Shown piece by piece: positions 34,274 through 43,700 of a stretch of 64,000 bases of DNA (position 1 is the first letter of the stretch; each line of letters opens with the position of its first letter). A program made the translations under genes and the position numbers. This stretch comes from an uncultured Eisenbergiella sp. (GTDB lineage Bacteria > Bacillota > Clostridia > Lachnospirales > Lachnospiraceae). The DNA lies in assembly GCA_947627215.1 (NCBI GenBank), contig CANQVD010000017.1, forward strand, positions 1-64,000. Reading direction: 5' to 3'. The notes beneath the pieces are model-generated. The model had not been told where the DNA came from and did no database searches. It saw nothing but the letters and a program-made list of their open reading frames with translations.

Positions 34274-35196
34274 ATGATCCGCGCCTGCATCCGGGCCGCG
34301 GCCGCGGATCGCGGCAGACCACAGTCAGCCGACCGCAATCAGCAGGCCGCAGACCGGCCATAACAGCATACCGCCGCAGCAGGCCGCAGCGACAGACCGC
34401 GTCAGAAAGGGGAGGGCCGAACCGGGTGACCGTTTTATTCCGTATGAGAGAACCGAACAACAACCAAAAAACTGATCATGAGGACCCCCAATGCGCTCCT
34501 GATCCAACAGTTTCTCCAATACATCCCCAATTCCATCACGGGCTAAAACGGTCCCCCCGTTGGGCCCTTCCCGGAAACATGACCGTGGAGGCCGCCATCG
34601 TTCTGCCGCTGTTCCTGTTCGCCATGATCAATCTGCTTTCCCTGATCCTCATGTTCCGGGACTATTCCGCACAGGAAGGCAGGCTGCATCAGCTCGGCCG
34701 CGAGCTCTCCCTTCTGGCCTTCGGACAGGAAGGAGGAGAAGCGGATATCCGACTGGAGAAGATCACCCAAAGCCGGCCGATCGTACCCATCGCCGCCTTC
34801 CCGTCCGCCCTTCTCGTCAACGGCTGCGTCATGCATAAGTGGAACGGCTATGATCTGCGGGAGGGGGCAGGGGGCGGAGGCCAGACACAGGAGGAGCTGG
34901 TTTTCATAACGGAATCCGGAAGCGCCTGGCATCGGGACAGAGCCTGCGTTTACCTGAATCCCTCCGTCCGGATGCTCGCAAAGGAGCAGGCGGAGAACGA
35001 ACGGAACAGCAGCGGGCAGCGCTATACCGCCTGCGACGTCTGCGGCGGAAACAGCGCCATCGTATATGTGACCGCAAACGGACAGCGCTATCACAGCACC
35101 GTAACCTGCAGCGGCCTGAAGCGCACGATAAACTGCGTTCCCCTGTCCGAGGCCGTATCCTCCGGCCGCCATGCCTGTCCCAGATGCGGCGGCTGA
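34270..35196 (+). CDS. TadE-like pseudopilin with two cysteine-rich repeats
   Basis: In this 308-residue product an unusual Arg/Gln/Pro-rich N terminus of about 100 residues precedes a TadE motif (NMTVEAAIVLPLFLF). The C terminus holds two related units with a Trp/Tyr-His, a Cys, and a CxxCGG ending: AWHRDRACVYL to CDVCGG, and RYHSTVTCSGL to CPRCGG. These could bind metal or form disulphides. The long N terminus may mean translation starts later, for example at ATG 34579. The 4-bp overlap with the previous gene argues for 34270. Confidence 0.75.
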   Translation: MNDPRLHPGRGRGSRQTTVSRPQSAGRRPAITAYRRSRPQRQTASERGGPNRVTVLFRMREPNNNQKTDHEDPQCAPDPTVSPIHPQFHHGLKRSPRWALPGNMTVEAAIVLPLFLFAMINLLSLILMFRDYSAQEGRLHQLGRELSLLAFGQEGGEADIRLEKITQSRPIVPIAAFPSALLVNGCVMHKWNGYDLREGAGGGGQTQEELVFITESGSAWHRDRACVYLNPSVRMLAKEQAENERNSSGQRYTACDVCGGNSAIVYVTANGQRYHSTVTCSGLKRTINCVPLSEAVSSGRHACPRCGG

Positions 35197-35240
35197 AAAG
35201 AGCGGTCCGGGCGGACCGCAGTCCGGAAGGAGAAGAAACG

Positions 35241-35669
35241 ATGATCTGCGCGATCGCATTCGGGACTCTCTGTACCATTACAGACTGCTCTCAAAGAAAA
35301 ATCAGCGGAAAGGTACTGCTTGCCGGCGGCATATGCGGCATCGCCCTGACATCCTGGCATCTCTGGAACGGGAGCCGCGACTGGTACGACGTCCTGTTCG
35401 CCCTTTTGCCCGGGATCCTGCTCCTGGGACTGAGCATTCTCACGGAAGGAAAGATTGGGCGCGGGGACGGCGATATGGCGCTCATCCTGGGGCTCATGCT
35501 GGACCGGGCGGCCGCTTCCTCGGTTCTGCTGACGGCCTGCCTGTTGACGGCCATCTTCGCGGGCGCGGGGCTTGCGCTCGGAAAGCTGCAGAAAACAAGC
35601 CGCATCCCCTTCGCCCCGTTTTTGCTTTCCGCGGACATTTTGATCTGGATCATGGAGTTTTTACAATGA
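35241..35669 (+). CDS. Prepilin peptidase, A24 family (TadV-like)
   Basis: The 142-residue membrane aspartic protease cleaves pilin leaders. The two catalytic aspartates are D15 in TDCSQRKI and D76 in the GRGD motif. It lacks the methylase domain of PilD, as in TadV. ATG 35241 follows AAGGAG. The longer in-frame start at 35184 would overlap the previous gene. Substrates are the Flp pilin and TadE-like proteins of this operon. It overlaps the next gene by 4 bp. Confidence 0.88.
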   Translation: MICAIAFGTLCTITDCSQRKISGKVLLAGGICGIALTSWHLWNGSRDWYDVLFALLPGILLLGLSILTEGKIGRGDGDMALILGLMLDRAAASSVLLTACLLTAIFAGAGLALGKLQKTSRIPFAPFLLSADILIWIMEFLQ

Positions 35670-36085
35670 AGAACAAAGACGGTTATGTGACAACGGAAGC
35701 GGCGGTTCTGCTTCCGCTGGCTTCCATCCTGATCCTGCTCCTGGTCTGGCTGTGCAGCTATCTCTATCAGGGCTGCTTCATGACACAGGCAGCCTATCTG
35801 GCGGCGTTCCGGGGCAGCCGTTTCCGGGATCAGGGAGAAGCCTATGTAAACAGGCAGTTGGACGAGCTGCTGTCCGGTGAGGCCCTCCGCTTTGAGGAAG
35901 AACAGCGGACGGTAGAGGTTTCCGCCCTCAGCGTCCGGGTTGCCCTGCACCGGAATACGCCCTTTGACGTATTCGGAGACTGGATCCCCGATCTGTCCGT
36001 TTCCTGGCGGGCGGCTGTCCGGGATCCGGTATCCCACATCAGAGGGATTCGAAATCTGCAAAAAATGGGGGATCAGGATGGATGA
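35666..36085 (+). CDS. TadE-like minor pilin
   Basis: The 139-residue protein starts KNKDG|YVTTEAAVLLPL, a class III prepilin motif with Glu at +5, followed by one membrane helix and an extracytoplasmic domain of about 100 residues. TadE-like proteins are processed pseudopilins that help assemble the fibre. The start ATG 35666 overlaps the peptidase stop, and the 3' end overlaps the FHA gene by 8 bp. Confidence 0.82.
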   Translation: MKNKDGYVTTEAAVLLPLASILILLLVWLCSYLYQGCFMTQAAYLAAFRGSRFRDQGEAYVNRQLDELLSGEALRFEEEQRTVEVSALSVRVALHRNTPFDVFGDWIPDLSVSWRAAVRDPVSHIRGIRNLQKMGDQDG

Positions 36086-37418
36086 CATATCTTATAAAAG
36101 AGAACTGAACCACAATTATATGGTGATCAGAAGCGGCGGCGGGGATCTGTCAGACCGGTTTGAATACCGGATGATGACGGAAAACCGGATCGGGAAGCTG
36201 CTGCCCTGCCGCCAGCGGCAGTTGGACGGGGAATCCTGGCTTTATTATGACATTTCCTCCCTTCAGCCCGTCAAGCGGCTCTATGAATCCCGAAAGCTGG
36301 ATCTGCATGAGCTCGGACGGATCGTACATGCGGTCGCCGATATCCAGGAGGATCTGGGAGAATATCTCATGGACGAACAGGGGCTTCTTCTGAACGCGGA
36401 CATGCTCTTTACGGATATCGAAACGGAGGAGCTGTATTTCTGCTACGATCCCGGCCATCAGGACGCCGGGCGCAGGTACGCGGAGCTGGCGGACTTTTTT
36501 CTGGAAAACGTGGATCACGGTCAGGAGCCGGCCGTCAATGCGGCCTATCAGTTCTACAAAATGACCAAATCCGATCATTTTGTCCTCTCCTCCTTTCTTC
36601 CGTATCTGGAAAAGGAGCTGACACATTCGGCGTCCCGCACAGATCCGTACGAAAGAGCGGGTGCAGCCGCCTGGCAGAACGATCCGCAGGAATCCGTTCC
36701 GGCCCGGAATCCGCTTCAGGAGACCGCTTCGGTCCGAAACCCGTTCCGGGAAGCTGCCCCGGCGCGAAATCCGTCGAAGGAGGCCTTTCCGGCCAGGGGA
36801 CCTTTAAAGGAAAACGCTTCCGCGCGAAATCTGTTCAGAGATGCCGCTTCGGCACGGACTCCTCCGCAGGAGGCCGCCCCGCCTTCCGGAAACATGCCCG
36901 CGTCAAAGCGCCGCCGGCCGGCTTTCCGTCTCTTTCGGAAAAGGAAACAGAAGCTGTCCCGGTCCGAAGCCGGTTCCGGCCAGGCCGGAGGACGGCAGGA
37001 ATGGCCCAGTCAGGTCTGGGACAGCTATGTGGAGCAGCTCGACCTGACAGGTTCGGGAGAAACCGTCTACTTCGCCGACCTGGACGGTCCGGCCAGGGCC
37101 CCCCGCGGCATTCCCTGCCTGTGGGAGGAAGGCTCTGACCGGTTTTTCCCGCTGGACGACCTTCCCGTCACCGTGGGGAAGCTGAAAGGAAAGGCGGGCA
37201 TTCTCCTGACCGACAGCTCCGTCAGCCGCCTGCACGCCCGGTTTGAGGCGGCGGGCAGCGGACTTCTTATCCGGGATCTGAACTCCCGCAACGGTACGCT
37301 GGTGAACGGCCGCAAGCTCTCGCCCGACGAAACGGCGGAGCTAAAGGAAGGGGATGCGCTCCAGTTCGGCCGGGAGCGATTTCGGTACGGATTTCTTGAC
37401 AGTAAACTGATAAAGTGA
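36078..37418 (+). CDS. DUF6382 plus FHA domain protein of the Tad operon
   Basis: The 446-residue cytoplasmic protein has a DUF6382-type N-terminal domain (to about residue 185), a linker with six degenerate ten-residue repeats (consensus ASARNPFREA, about 205-270), a basic stretch, and a C-terminal FHA domain (about 350-440). The FHA domain has Ser-Val-Ser-x-x-His (SVSRLHARF) and NSRNGTLVNG, the phosphothreonine-binding signature. The partner kinase is not in the window. It may link pilus activity to Ser/Thr kinase signalling. Confidence 0.85.
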   Translation: MDDISYKRELNHNYMVIRSGGGDLSDRFEYRMMTENRIGKLLPCRQRQLDGESWLYYDISSLQPVKRLYESRKLDLHELGRIVHAVADIQEDLGEYLMDEQGLLLNADMLFTDIETEELYFCYDPGHQDAGRRYAELADFFLENVDHGQEPAVNAAYQFYKMTKSDHFVLSSFLPYLEKELTHSASRTDPYERAGAAAWQNDPQESVPARNPLQETASVRNPFREAAPARNPSKEAFPARGPLKENASARNLFRDAASARTPPQEAAPPSGNMPASKRRRPAFRLFRKRKQKLSRSEAGSGQAGGRQEWPSQVWDSYVEQLDLTGSGETVYFADLDGPARAPRGIPCLWEEGSDRFFPLDDLPVTVGKLKGKAGILLTDSSVSRLHARFEAAGSGLLIRDLNSRNGTLVNGRKLSPDETAELKEGDALQFGRERFRYGFLDSKLIK

Positions 37419-37512
37419 TACCCTCTTATGCAGAAGGAACCGTTTGCAGAGTTCCCCGGATACGACCGGATAACGCAGCAGCGCAGGATATTTCCCGCGG
37501 ATATGCAGGGGT

Positions 37513-38163
37513 ATGGCTATGGATCACCGTGGAAATACGTGGGAGGGCGGGTCTGCTCCCGCCGCCAGAGAGCTTCCGGTGGTGAGCATCGGACTGATCG
37601 CCGTCAACACGGCGGTTTTCCTGATCGGGCTCCTGTCGCCCGCTCTGGGCAGAATTATGGAATCGCAGGGCTGTTTCAGCGTACTGCACCTGATGTATGG
37701 CCGGCAATACTACCGGCTGATCACATCGGCCTTTCTGCATGTGGATGTGACGCACCTGTTCAATAACATGCTTCTGCTGTACTTCTGCGGAGAGATCGTG
37801 GAAAAGACGCTGGGCAAATGCCGGTTCCTGATTCTGTATCTGCTTTCGGCGGTCTGCGGCAATCTGCTGTCCGCCGCCTGGGAGCTGTCCACGCAGAATT
37901 ACTATGCCTCCGTAGGGGCCAGCGGGGCGGTATTCGGCCTGACGGGCGCTCTGCTGTTTCTCGTCACCGTCAAAAAAGGGGCGGCGGCCCATATTTCCAT
38001 GAAGCGTGCCCTGATCGCCACGGCCCTGTCCGTTTATGCGGGCTTTTCCGATCCCGGCGTGAACAATGCCGCCCATGTGGGCGGCCTTCTGAGCGGATTC
38101 CTGCTGGCGTTTCTGCTCGGCATCCTTCCGCGTCTTCCCCGAAGAAAGAGAGGTTTCCGATGA
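37513..38163 (+). CDS. Rhomboid family intramembrane serine protease
   Basis: The 216-residue, six-helix protein has the catalytic Ser in GASGAVFG and His in NNAAHVGG. Typical features are FLHVDVTHLFNNMLLLY and YYASVGASGA. It cleaves membrane-embedded substrates. It sits 94 bp after the FHA gene and overlaps the HIT gene by 4 bp, before the operon terminator. Whether it belongs functionally to the pilus is open. Confidence 0.9.
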   Translation: MAMDHRGNTWEGGSAPAARELPVVSIGLIAVNTAVFLIGLLSPALGRIMESQGCFSVLHLMYGRQYYRLITSAFLHVDVTHLFNNMLLLYFCGEIVEKTLGKCRFLILYLLSAVCGNLLSAAWELSTQNYYASVGASGAVFGLTGALLFLVTVKKGAAAHISMKRALIATALSVYAGFSDPGVNNAAHVGGLLSGFLLAFLLGILPRLPRRKRGFR

Positions 38164-38585
38164 AAAAAGACGACTGTATTTTCTGCAGGATCGCGAACGG
38201 CGGGATCCCTTCCCGGACGCTCTGCGAGAACGCCCGCTTCCGCGTCATTCTGGACCTGGGGCCTGCGACGAAGGGACACGCGCTGATCCTGCCGAAGGAA
38301 CATTTCAGCGATCTGTTTGAGCTGCCGGAGGACTGGTGCCGGGATGCTTTCGCGCTGGCAGGAGAAATGGCGTCCGTCCTGAAGGAAAAACTGGGCTGCG
38401 ACGGTCTCAATCTCGTGCAGAATAACGGCGAAGCCGCCGGGCAGACCGTTTCCCATTTCCACATCCACCTGATCCCCCGTTACCGTGCGGACGGACAGAC
38501 CATCGGGTGGAAGCCGGGAAGCCCCTCCCCCGAAGAGCTGGATGGGGTGCGGGCCCAGATCTGCGGAGAAAACCAGGCGCTTTGA
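38160..38585 (+). CDS. HIT family nucleotide hydrolase/transferase
   Basis: The 141-residue histidine-triad protein has an N-terminal CIFCRI zinc site, the HIT motif SHFHIHLIPRY, and NLVQNNGEAAGQTV, close to the Hint/HinT branch that splits purine nucleotide phosphoramidates. It ends the operon. A strong terminator follows at 38643-38688. Confidence 0.92.
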   Translation: MKKDDCIFCRIANGGIPSRTLCENARFRVILDLGPATKGHALILPKEHFSDLFELPEDWCRDAFALAGEMASVLKEKLGCDGLNLVQNNGEAAGQTVSHFHIHLIPRYRADGQTIGWKPGSPSPEELDGVRAQICGENQAL

Positions 38586-38642
38586 CCGGCCAGGAGCCCG
38601 GACAGACAATACGCTCAAATAACAGCCATTTAACGGCAGAAA

Positions 38643-38688
38643 ACCGGTTTCGATCTCCTCTCCGGAAGAGATCAAAACCGGTCTTTTT
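38643..38688. terminator. Rho-independent terminator between HIT and glgB genes
   Basis: Arms ACCGGTTTCGATCTC (38643-38657) and GAGATCAAAACCGGT (38668-38682) pair with one mismatch around a 10-nt loop, followed by CTTTTT. An A-rich run precedes the stem, so it could also work for glgB on the other strand. Confidence 0.9.
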
Positions 38689-38721
38689 ATGCATATCAAC
38701 GGACGCTTTCTTCCCGATGCC

Positions 38722-40635
38722 TCAGAAGGTATACACGGCCGCCCCGTAAGCGGGAAGATCGAAGGTGATCCGGTAAGGAAGCCCGTCGCAGGGCTCGGCC
38801 GTCGCCGCAAGCTCCTCCGGAAGCGCTTCTCCGGTCCCGCCGAACCGCCGTTCCACGCTGTTCAGCACCAGCCTGCATTTCCGCCTGACCGGCAGGCCGA
38901 CACAGTAGCCCGGTCTCGCCACAGGCGTCATGTTCAGCACGAACAGCAGGCTTTTTCTCCCGTCCCCGGAGTTCCGGATAAAGCTGTAGGTGCTCCGATC
39001 CGCGTCGTCCGCGTTGACCCAGGAAAAGCCTTCCCAGTCGTTGTCGATCTCATACATGCAGGGATACCGGCGGTACATGGCGAGCAGCTCCTTCATGTAT
39101 TCCTGCATTCCCCTGTTGAGCTCGTTCCCGAGAAGAAACCAGTCCAGCTCCCGCGCCTCGCTCCATTCCCGTTCCTGCCCGAATTCCTGCCCCATGAAAA
39201 GCAGCTTTTTCCCGGAATGGCCGAACATATAGGTATAACCCACCCGCAGGTTCGCGTATTTGTCCACATGATAGCCGGGCATCTTATTCAGCATGGAGCA
39301 CTTCAGATGCACCACCTCGTCATGGGACAGCGGAAGAATATAATTTTCCGAATTGTTATAGGACATGGCAAATGTCAGGGAGTAATGGCTGTTCTTGCGG
39401 AAATACGGATCCAGCTTCATGTATTCGCAGAAGTCGTGCATCCAGCCCATGTTCCACTTGAAGGTGAAATACAGGCCGCCCTTTTCCAGCGGACCCGTCA
39501 CCATCGGCCATGCCGTGGACTCTTCGGCGATCGTCATGACGCCGGGATGCGCGCCCCGGACGACCGAATTAAAATGCCTGAAAAACTCTATGGCCTCCAG
39601 GTTTTTGTTCTCGCCGTACTTGTTCGCCACCCATTGCCCGTCCTTTTTCCCATAATCCAGATAGAGCATGGAGGCCACCGCATCCACCCGCAGGCCATCC
39701 ACATGGAACTCCCGGATCCAGTACAGGGCATTGGCGATGAGGAAATTCTTCACCTCGGTTTTGCCGTAATTGAAAATCTTCGTGCCCCAGTCAGGATGCT
39801 CGCCCAGCCGCGGATCGGGATGCTCAAAAAGCGGCTCCCCGTCAAATTCCGCCAGACCGTACTCATCCCTGGGGAAATGCGCCGGCACCCAGTCCAGGAT
39901 CACGCCGATCCGGTTGTTGTGCAGGGTGTTGACCAGATACGCGAAATCCTCCGGCGTTCCGTAGCGGGAGGTGGGCGCGTAGTAGCCCATCACCTGATAG
40001 CCCCAGGAACCGTCGAAGGGATGCTCCGCAATGCCGATCAGCTCCACATGAGTATACTGCAGCTCCTTCAGATAGGCGACGATCCGGTCAGCGAATTCCC
40101 GATAATTGTAAAATCCGTCCCCTCCGTCGGGATGCTTCATCCAGGAGCCGATGTGGCACTCGTAAATCGCCAGCGGCTGTTTCAGGGGATCCTGCTTCGC
40201 CCGCCGGGACATCCATCTGCCGTCCGACCAGTGAATGCGGGAAAGATCCGCCGTAACGGACGCGTTTCCGGGGCGCTTCTGTGCGTGATTCGCAAAGGGG
40301 TCCGCCTTATAAAGCTTTCTGCCGTCGGCCGCGGTGATGAGATACTTATACATTTCCCCCGGACCGACTCCCGGGATAAAGGTCTGATATATGCCGCCCG
40401 GCCCCAGCTTTTCCATGGGATATTCCGTTTCGTCCCAGTGATTGAAGCTCCCGATCACATGGACCGACTGCGCATGCGGAGCCCATACGGCGAAGGACAT
40501 GCCCGCAACGCCGTCCTTTTCCGCCATATGCGCGCCAAGCTTTTTATAAATCTCATAATGCGTTCCCTGCGCGAACAGGTACTGATCCATCTCCGAAATG
40601 ATGACCTCGCCGGGCCTGCTCCCCTTCCCTGCCAT
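38722..40635 (-). CDS. glgB: 1,4-alpha-glucan branching enzyme
   Basis: The 637-residue GH13 enzyme introduces alpha-1,6 branches into glycogen. An N-terminal CBM48 domain (about 15-130, SFAVWAPHAQSVHVIGSFN) precedes the barrel with nucleophile D318 (GLRVDAV), acid/base E371 (TIAEES) and D439 (LSHDEVVH). The length and motifs are complete. No other glycogen genes lie beside it. It follows the TPR protein gene by 91 bp on the same strand. Confidence 0.94.
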   Translation of the reverse strand: MAGKGSRPGEVIISEMDQYLFAQGTHYEIYKKLGAHMAEKDGVAGMSFAVWAPHAQSVHVIGSFNHWDETEYPMEKLGPGGIYQTFIPGVGPGEMYKYLITAADGRKLYKADPFANHAQKRPGNASVTADLSRIHWSDGRWMSRRAKQDPLKQPLAIYECHIGSWMKHPDGGDGFYNYREFADRIVAYLKELQYTHVELIGIAEHPFDGSWGYQVMGYYAPTSRYGTPEDFAYLVNTLHNNRIGVILDWVPAHFPRDEYGLAEFDGEPLFEHPDPRLGEHPDWGTKIFNYGKTEVKNFLIANALYWIREFHVDGLRVDAVASMLYLDYGKKDGQWVANKYGENKNLEAIEFFRHFNSVVRGAHPGVMTIAEESTAWPMVTGPLEKGGLYFTFKWNMGWMHDFCEYMKLDPYFRKNSHYSLTFAMSYNNSENYILPLSHDEVVHLKCSMLNKMPGYHVDKYANLRVGYTYMFGHSGKKLLFMGQEFGQEREWSEARELDWFLLGNELNRGMQEYMKELLAMYRRYPCMYEIDNDWEGFSWVNADDADRSTYSFIRNSGDGRKSLLFVLNMTPVARPGYCVGLPVRRKCRLVLNSVERRFGGTGEALPEELAATAEPCDGLPYRITFDLPAYGAAVYTF

Positions 40636-40726
40636 ACCGTTCCTCCTGGGATTCCCTCTCCCCGCCGCGCTTTTGCGCGCCCCCGGAAAGGGCTCCTTTT
40701 CCGTGTGTACTTTCTCCGAATCCCTT

Positions 40727-43700
40727 TTATATGAAATCCTTTTCCCGCAGGACGATCATGTCGTCCTCGTCATAGCGCTTATGCAGCAATATATCGACAA
40801 AGTGCTTCGGCGAAAACCGCTCCGCGTGCTCGATGGCCTCATCCACGATCTCCCGCACCTCGTCCACCGTCACCGCATGGTCACTGGTCTGCATGTTTTC
40901 GATCCGCGTATGCAGGGCCAGCCGTCCCAGCTCGTCAATGGAAAATTCCTTTGTATACGCATACTGGCAGCCGTATTTTACGAGCGTGCCGCTGTCCAGA
41001 GCCGCGATATCAAACCGCGCCGTAAAACAGCTTATGAGCGTTTCGCACCGCTCCGAAAGGCTGGTTATGGCCCGCTTTGTATCCAGAAGGAATACGATGA
41101 TCCCCGTGTGCTCCTGATTGAGCGCCTTTTCCAGATTTTTCGCGCCCTCATCGGAAATCAGCCCCGCCTTCTCCACGATCAGCGCGCCGTTGGGGATCTT
41201 GGCGATCAGAGCCTCCGGCTTTTTGGTGTTGAGCACGTCCCCGCTGATCTTCGCGATCTTCCCGGAAAAGTTCTGATCCGACGCCCTTACCTCCCGGATG
41301 ATGTTTCGCGCCAGCTTCATCGTATCCGAGCCGAGCGCGCCCGTGATGATCATATTGCCCGTATAAGCGGAAAGGCTGATCATGTCCAGGGCCCTTACCA
41401 ACTGCCGCATGGCGCCCTTTGTGGGCACATAAGGCGCGAACAGCTCTCTCTCTTCCTTTGTCATGCCGCGCACGTGGTCTTCCAACTGCTGCTCGCTGAT
41501 CCGCGCATTGAAGGACACGGTATCCTCTCCTGGCGTCATTTCTGCTTCCGGGGACTCCCCCTGTCCAGCTTCCTCTCCGTCCTGCGCCGCCTCGCCGCCA
41601 TCCTCCGGCTGCGCCTCTCCGTCGGCCTGTCCGCCGGCCTCCGAAAGGGTCTGCGCTTCCGCTGACGCTTCCTCCGCAACCGTCCGGGCGGCATCCTCAG
41701 CCGCCTGCGCACCCTCCGCAGCCGTCCGGGCGGCATCCCCAGCCTCCTGCGTTTCCGGCGCGGCTGCCTGCACAGCTTCCTCAGCGGTCTGCACGCCCTC
41801 CGCAACCGGCTGTGCCGTCCCTGCGGCCTGCGCGTTCTCCATGGCTGCGGCGGCATCCCCGGCCGCCTGCGCACCCTCCGCGACCGGCTGCGCCCGCTCT
41901 GCGCTCTGTCCTTCTCCCGCCAAAGGCCCTGCCGTCCGTGTCTGTTCTTCCGCGGCATTCCCAGCCGCTTTTTCGGTCTGCGGCGCTTCCTCCGAAGCCG
42001 CCGGCATCGCAGCAGAACCGGCAGGCCTTCCGGACGCATCCGCCGCGCCCGTTCCCTGCGCTTCCTGCGCGGTTTCCGAAGCCGGCATCACGCCGGGCAT
42101 TTCCTCCAGCACGCCCTGCGCGGCCAGCGCCGCTCTCGCGGCCGCGTTTGCCGGCGCCGGACGCGCCGCCGGAGTCCGGCCTTTCTCCTCCTCCCGGCGA
42201 TAGCGCGCTTCAAACGCATCCATAACGGCCTCATCGATCTCTTCCAGCTCTTCCACCTCGGAATAAGCGGACGCATCCGTATACGTCTTCTTCGGCGCGG
42301 GCTTTTCGTGCGCCGCTTTTACAGGCGTGACCGTTTCACCCCGCTGCAGTCTTTCCAGAACGCCGTCCCTGGTGCTCTGATCGAAGTTGTCCAGGATCGG
42401 ACCCGTATGCTGCAGCATCCACTGTCTGGTTTCCTGTCTGCGCTTTTCTTCATTTTCCTTCTTGCGCTTTTCCCATTCCGCCAGCACATCCTCGATGCTC
42501 ATCTGTCCGGTGATCTGCTTTTCTACCGCAGGGCTGTCCGGAAGGGCCAGGCTGATCTGCCCGTCATAGTCCTGCGAAAGGAGCGTCGCCAGCCGTTCCT
42601 GCTGCCGGTTCGGCTTCACAGAACGTCTGGGCTCCTGTCTGACTTCCTCTGACATCGCTCCGGACGCCGCCTGCTGTTCCTGTCCGTAAACCGCTCCGCG
42701 GGACTGCCCTGCGTCCTCCCCATGAGGCTGAGACTCCTGTCTGTAAACCGCTCCGCGGGGCTGGAGCTGCTGTTCCTGTCCGCCATCGTTGACACGGGAC
42801 TGCGTTTCCCGCTCCTGCCATGTGAAAAGCTGTTCCTCCCCGTCGTCCTCTTCCTCCAAACCGCCCGGCTGCTCCTGCACGCCGTATTCCTCCGCGGCCT
42901 CCGGCTCCTCATCCAACTGCCCTGTGGCCTGTGCATCCCAGTCCGCCGAATCCGCGATGACCTTCGTCACATCCTCCTGATACTCGATATCATCTCCGCC
43001 GTAATCATAGCGGCGCTGCACCGCCTCCGGCCGCTGATACGCTTCCTCCCCGGACGCCTTCTGTCCGGCTCCCGCCGCTGTCCTTCCGGCCATCTCCCCG
43101 GAAGGCCATACCGTGGTGTCCCCTTCCGGAACCTCATCCTCCTCCCAGACCTCGCGCATGCTGGCCGCCAGCGCCGCCTGAAGGTTCATCGTATTGTACT
43201 GGCCCATATCCATGGTCTTCACCTGGATATCCAGCTCGTCCTCATCCTCCTCCAGCGTCCGTTTTCCTTCGCCCTCCTGCGCCTTCACCGCCTCCTGCTG
43301 CGGCTGCTCTCCCTGATCCCGCTTGCCGAACTGCCGGTCATACGCCTGCTGCTGTGCGGGCGAAAGGGGCACATAGAGCATTTTCAGCTCCATGGCCTTC
43401 ATCACATAACGCCCCTCTCCAAACCAGAGAATGAGCTGATCGCATTCCTCCACACAGGCCGTGGCAAGACCCACCCGGTGATACAGAAAGGCCAGCTCAT
43501 AGGCCCATTTTTCATTATACTCTCTTTTCTTATATTCCTTGAGCACCGCGATGCGCTCTTCCAGACTGATATCCTGCGCCTCATAAATCTTATACAGCAA
43601 AATATACTTGCTGTTATCATTGGGCGCGAGCTGCACGAATTCCTTATAATATTCGACCGCTTCCACGATCAGGCCCATTTTGATCGTCAGATCGCAGAGG

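Noticed and set aside
35171-36085. 304-codon frame spanning the prepilin peptidase and TadE genes
   Set aside because: Only its last part, from ATG 35666, is coding; the first half is out of frame with the clear A24 peptidase.
38689-40734. 681-codon plus-strand frame opposite glgB
   Set aside because: Antisense shadow of a complete branching enzyme; no ribosome site or domain.
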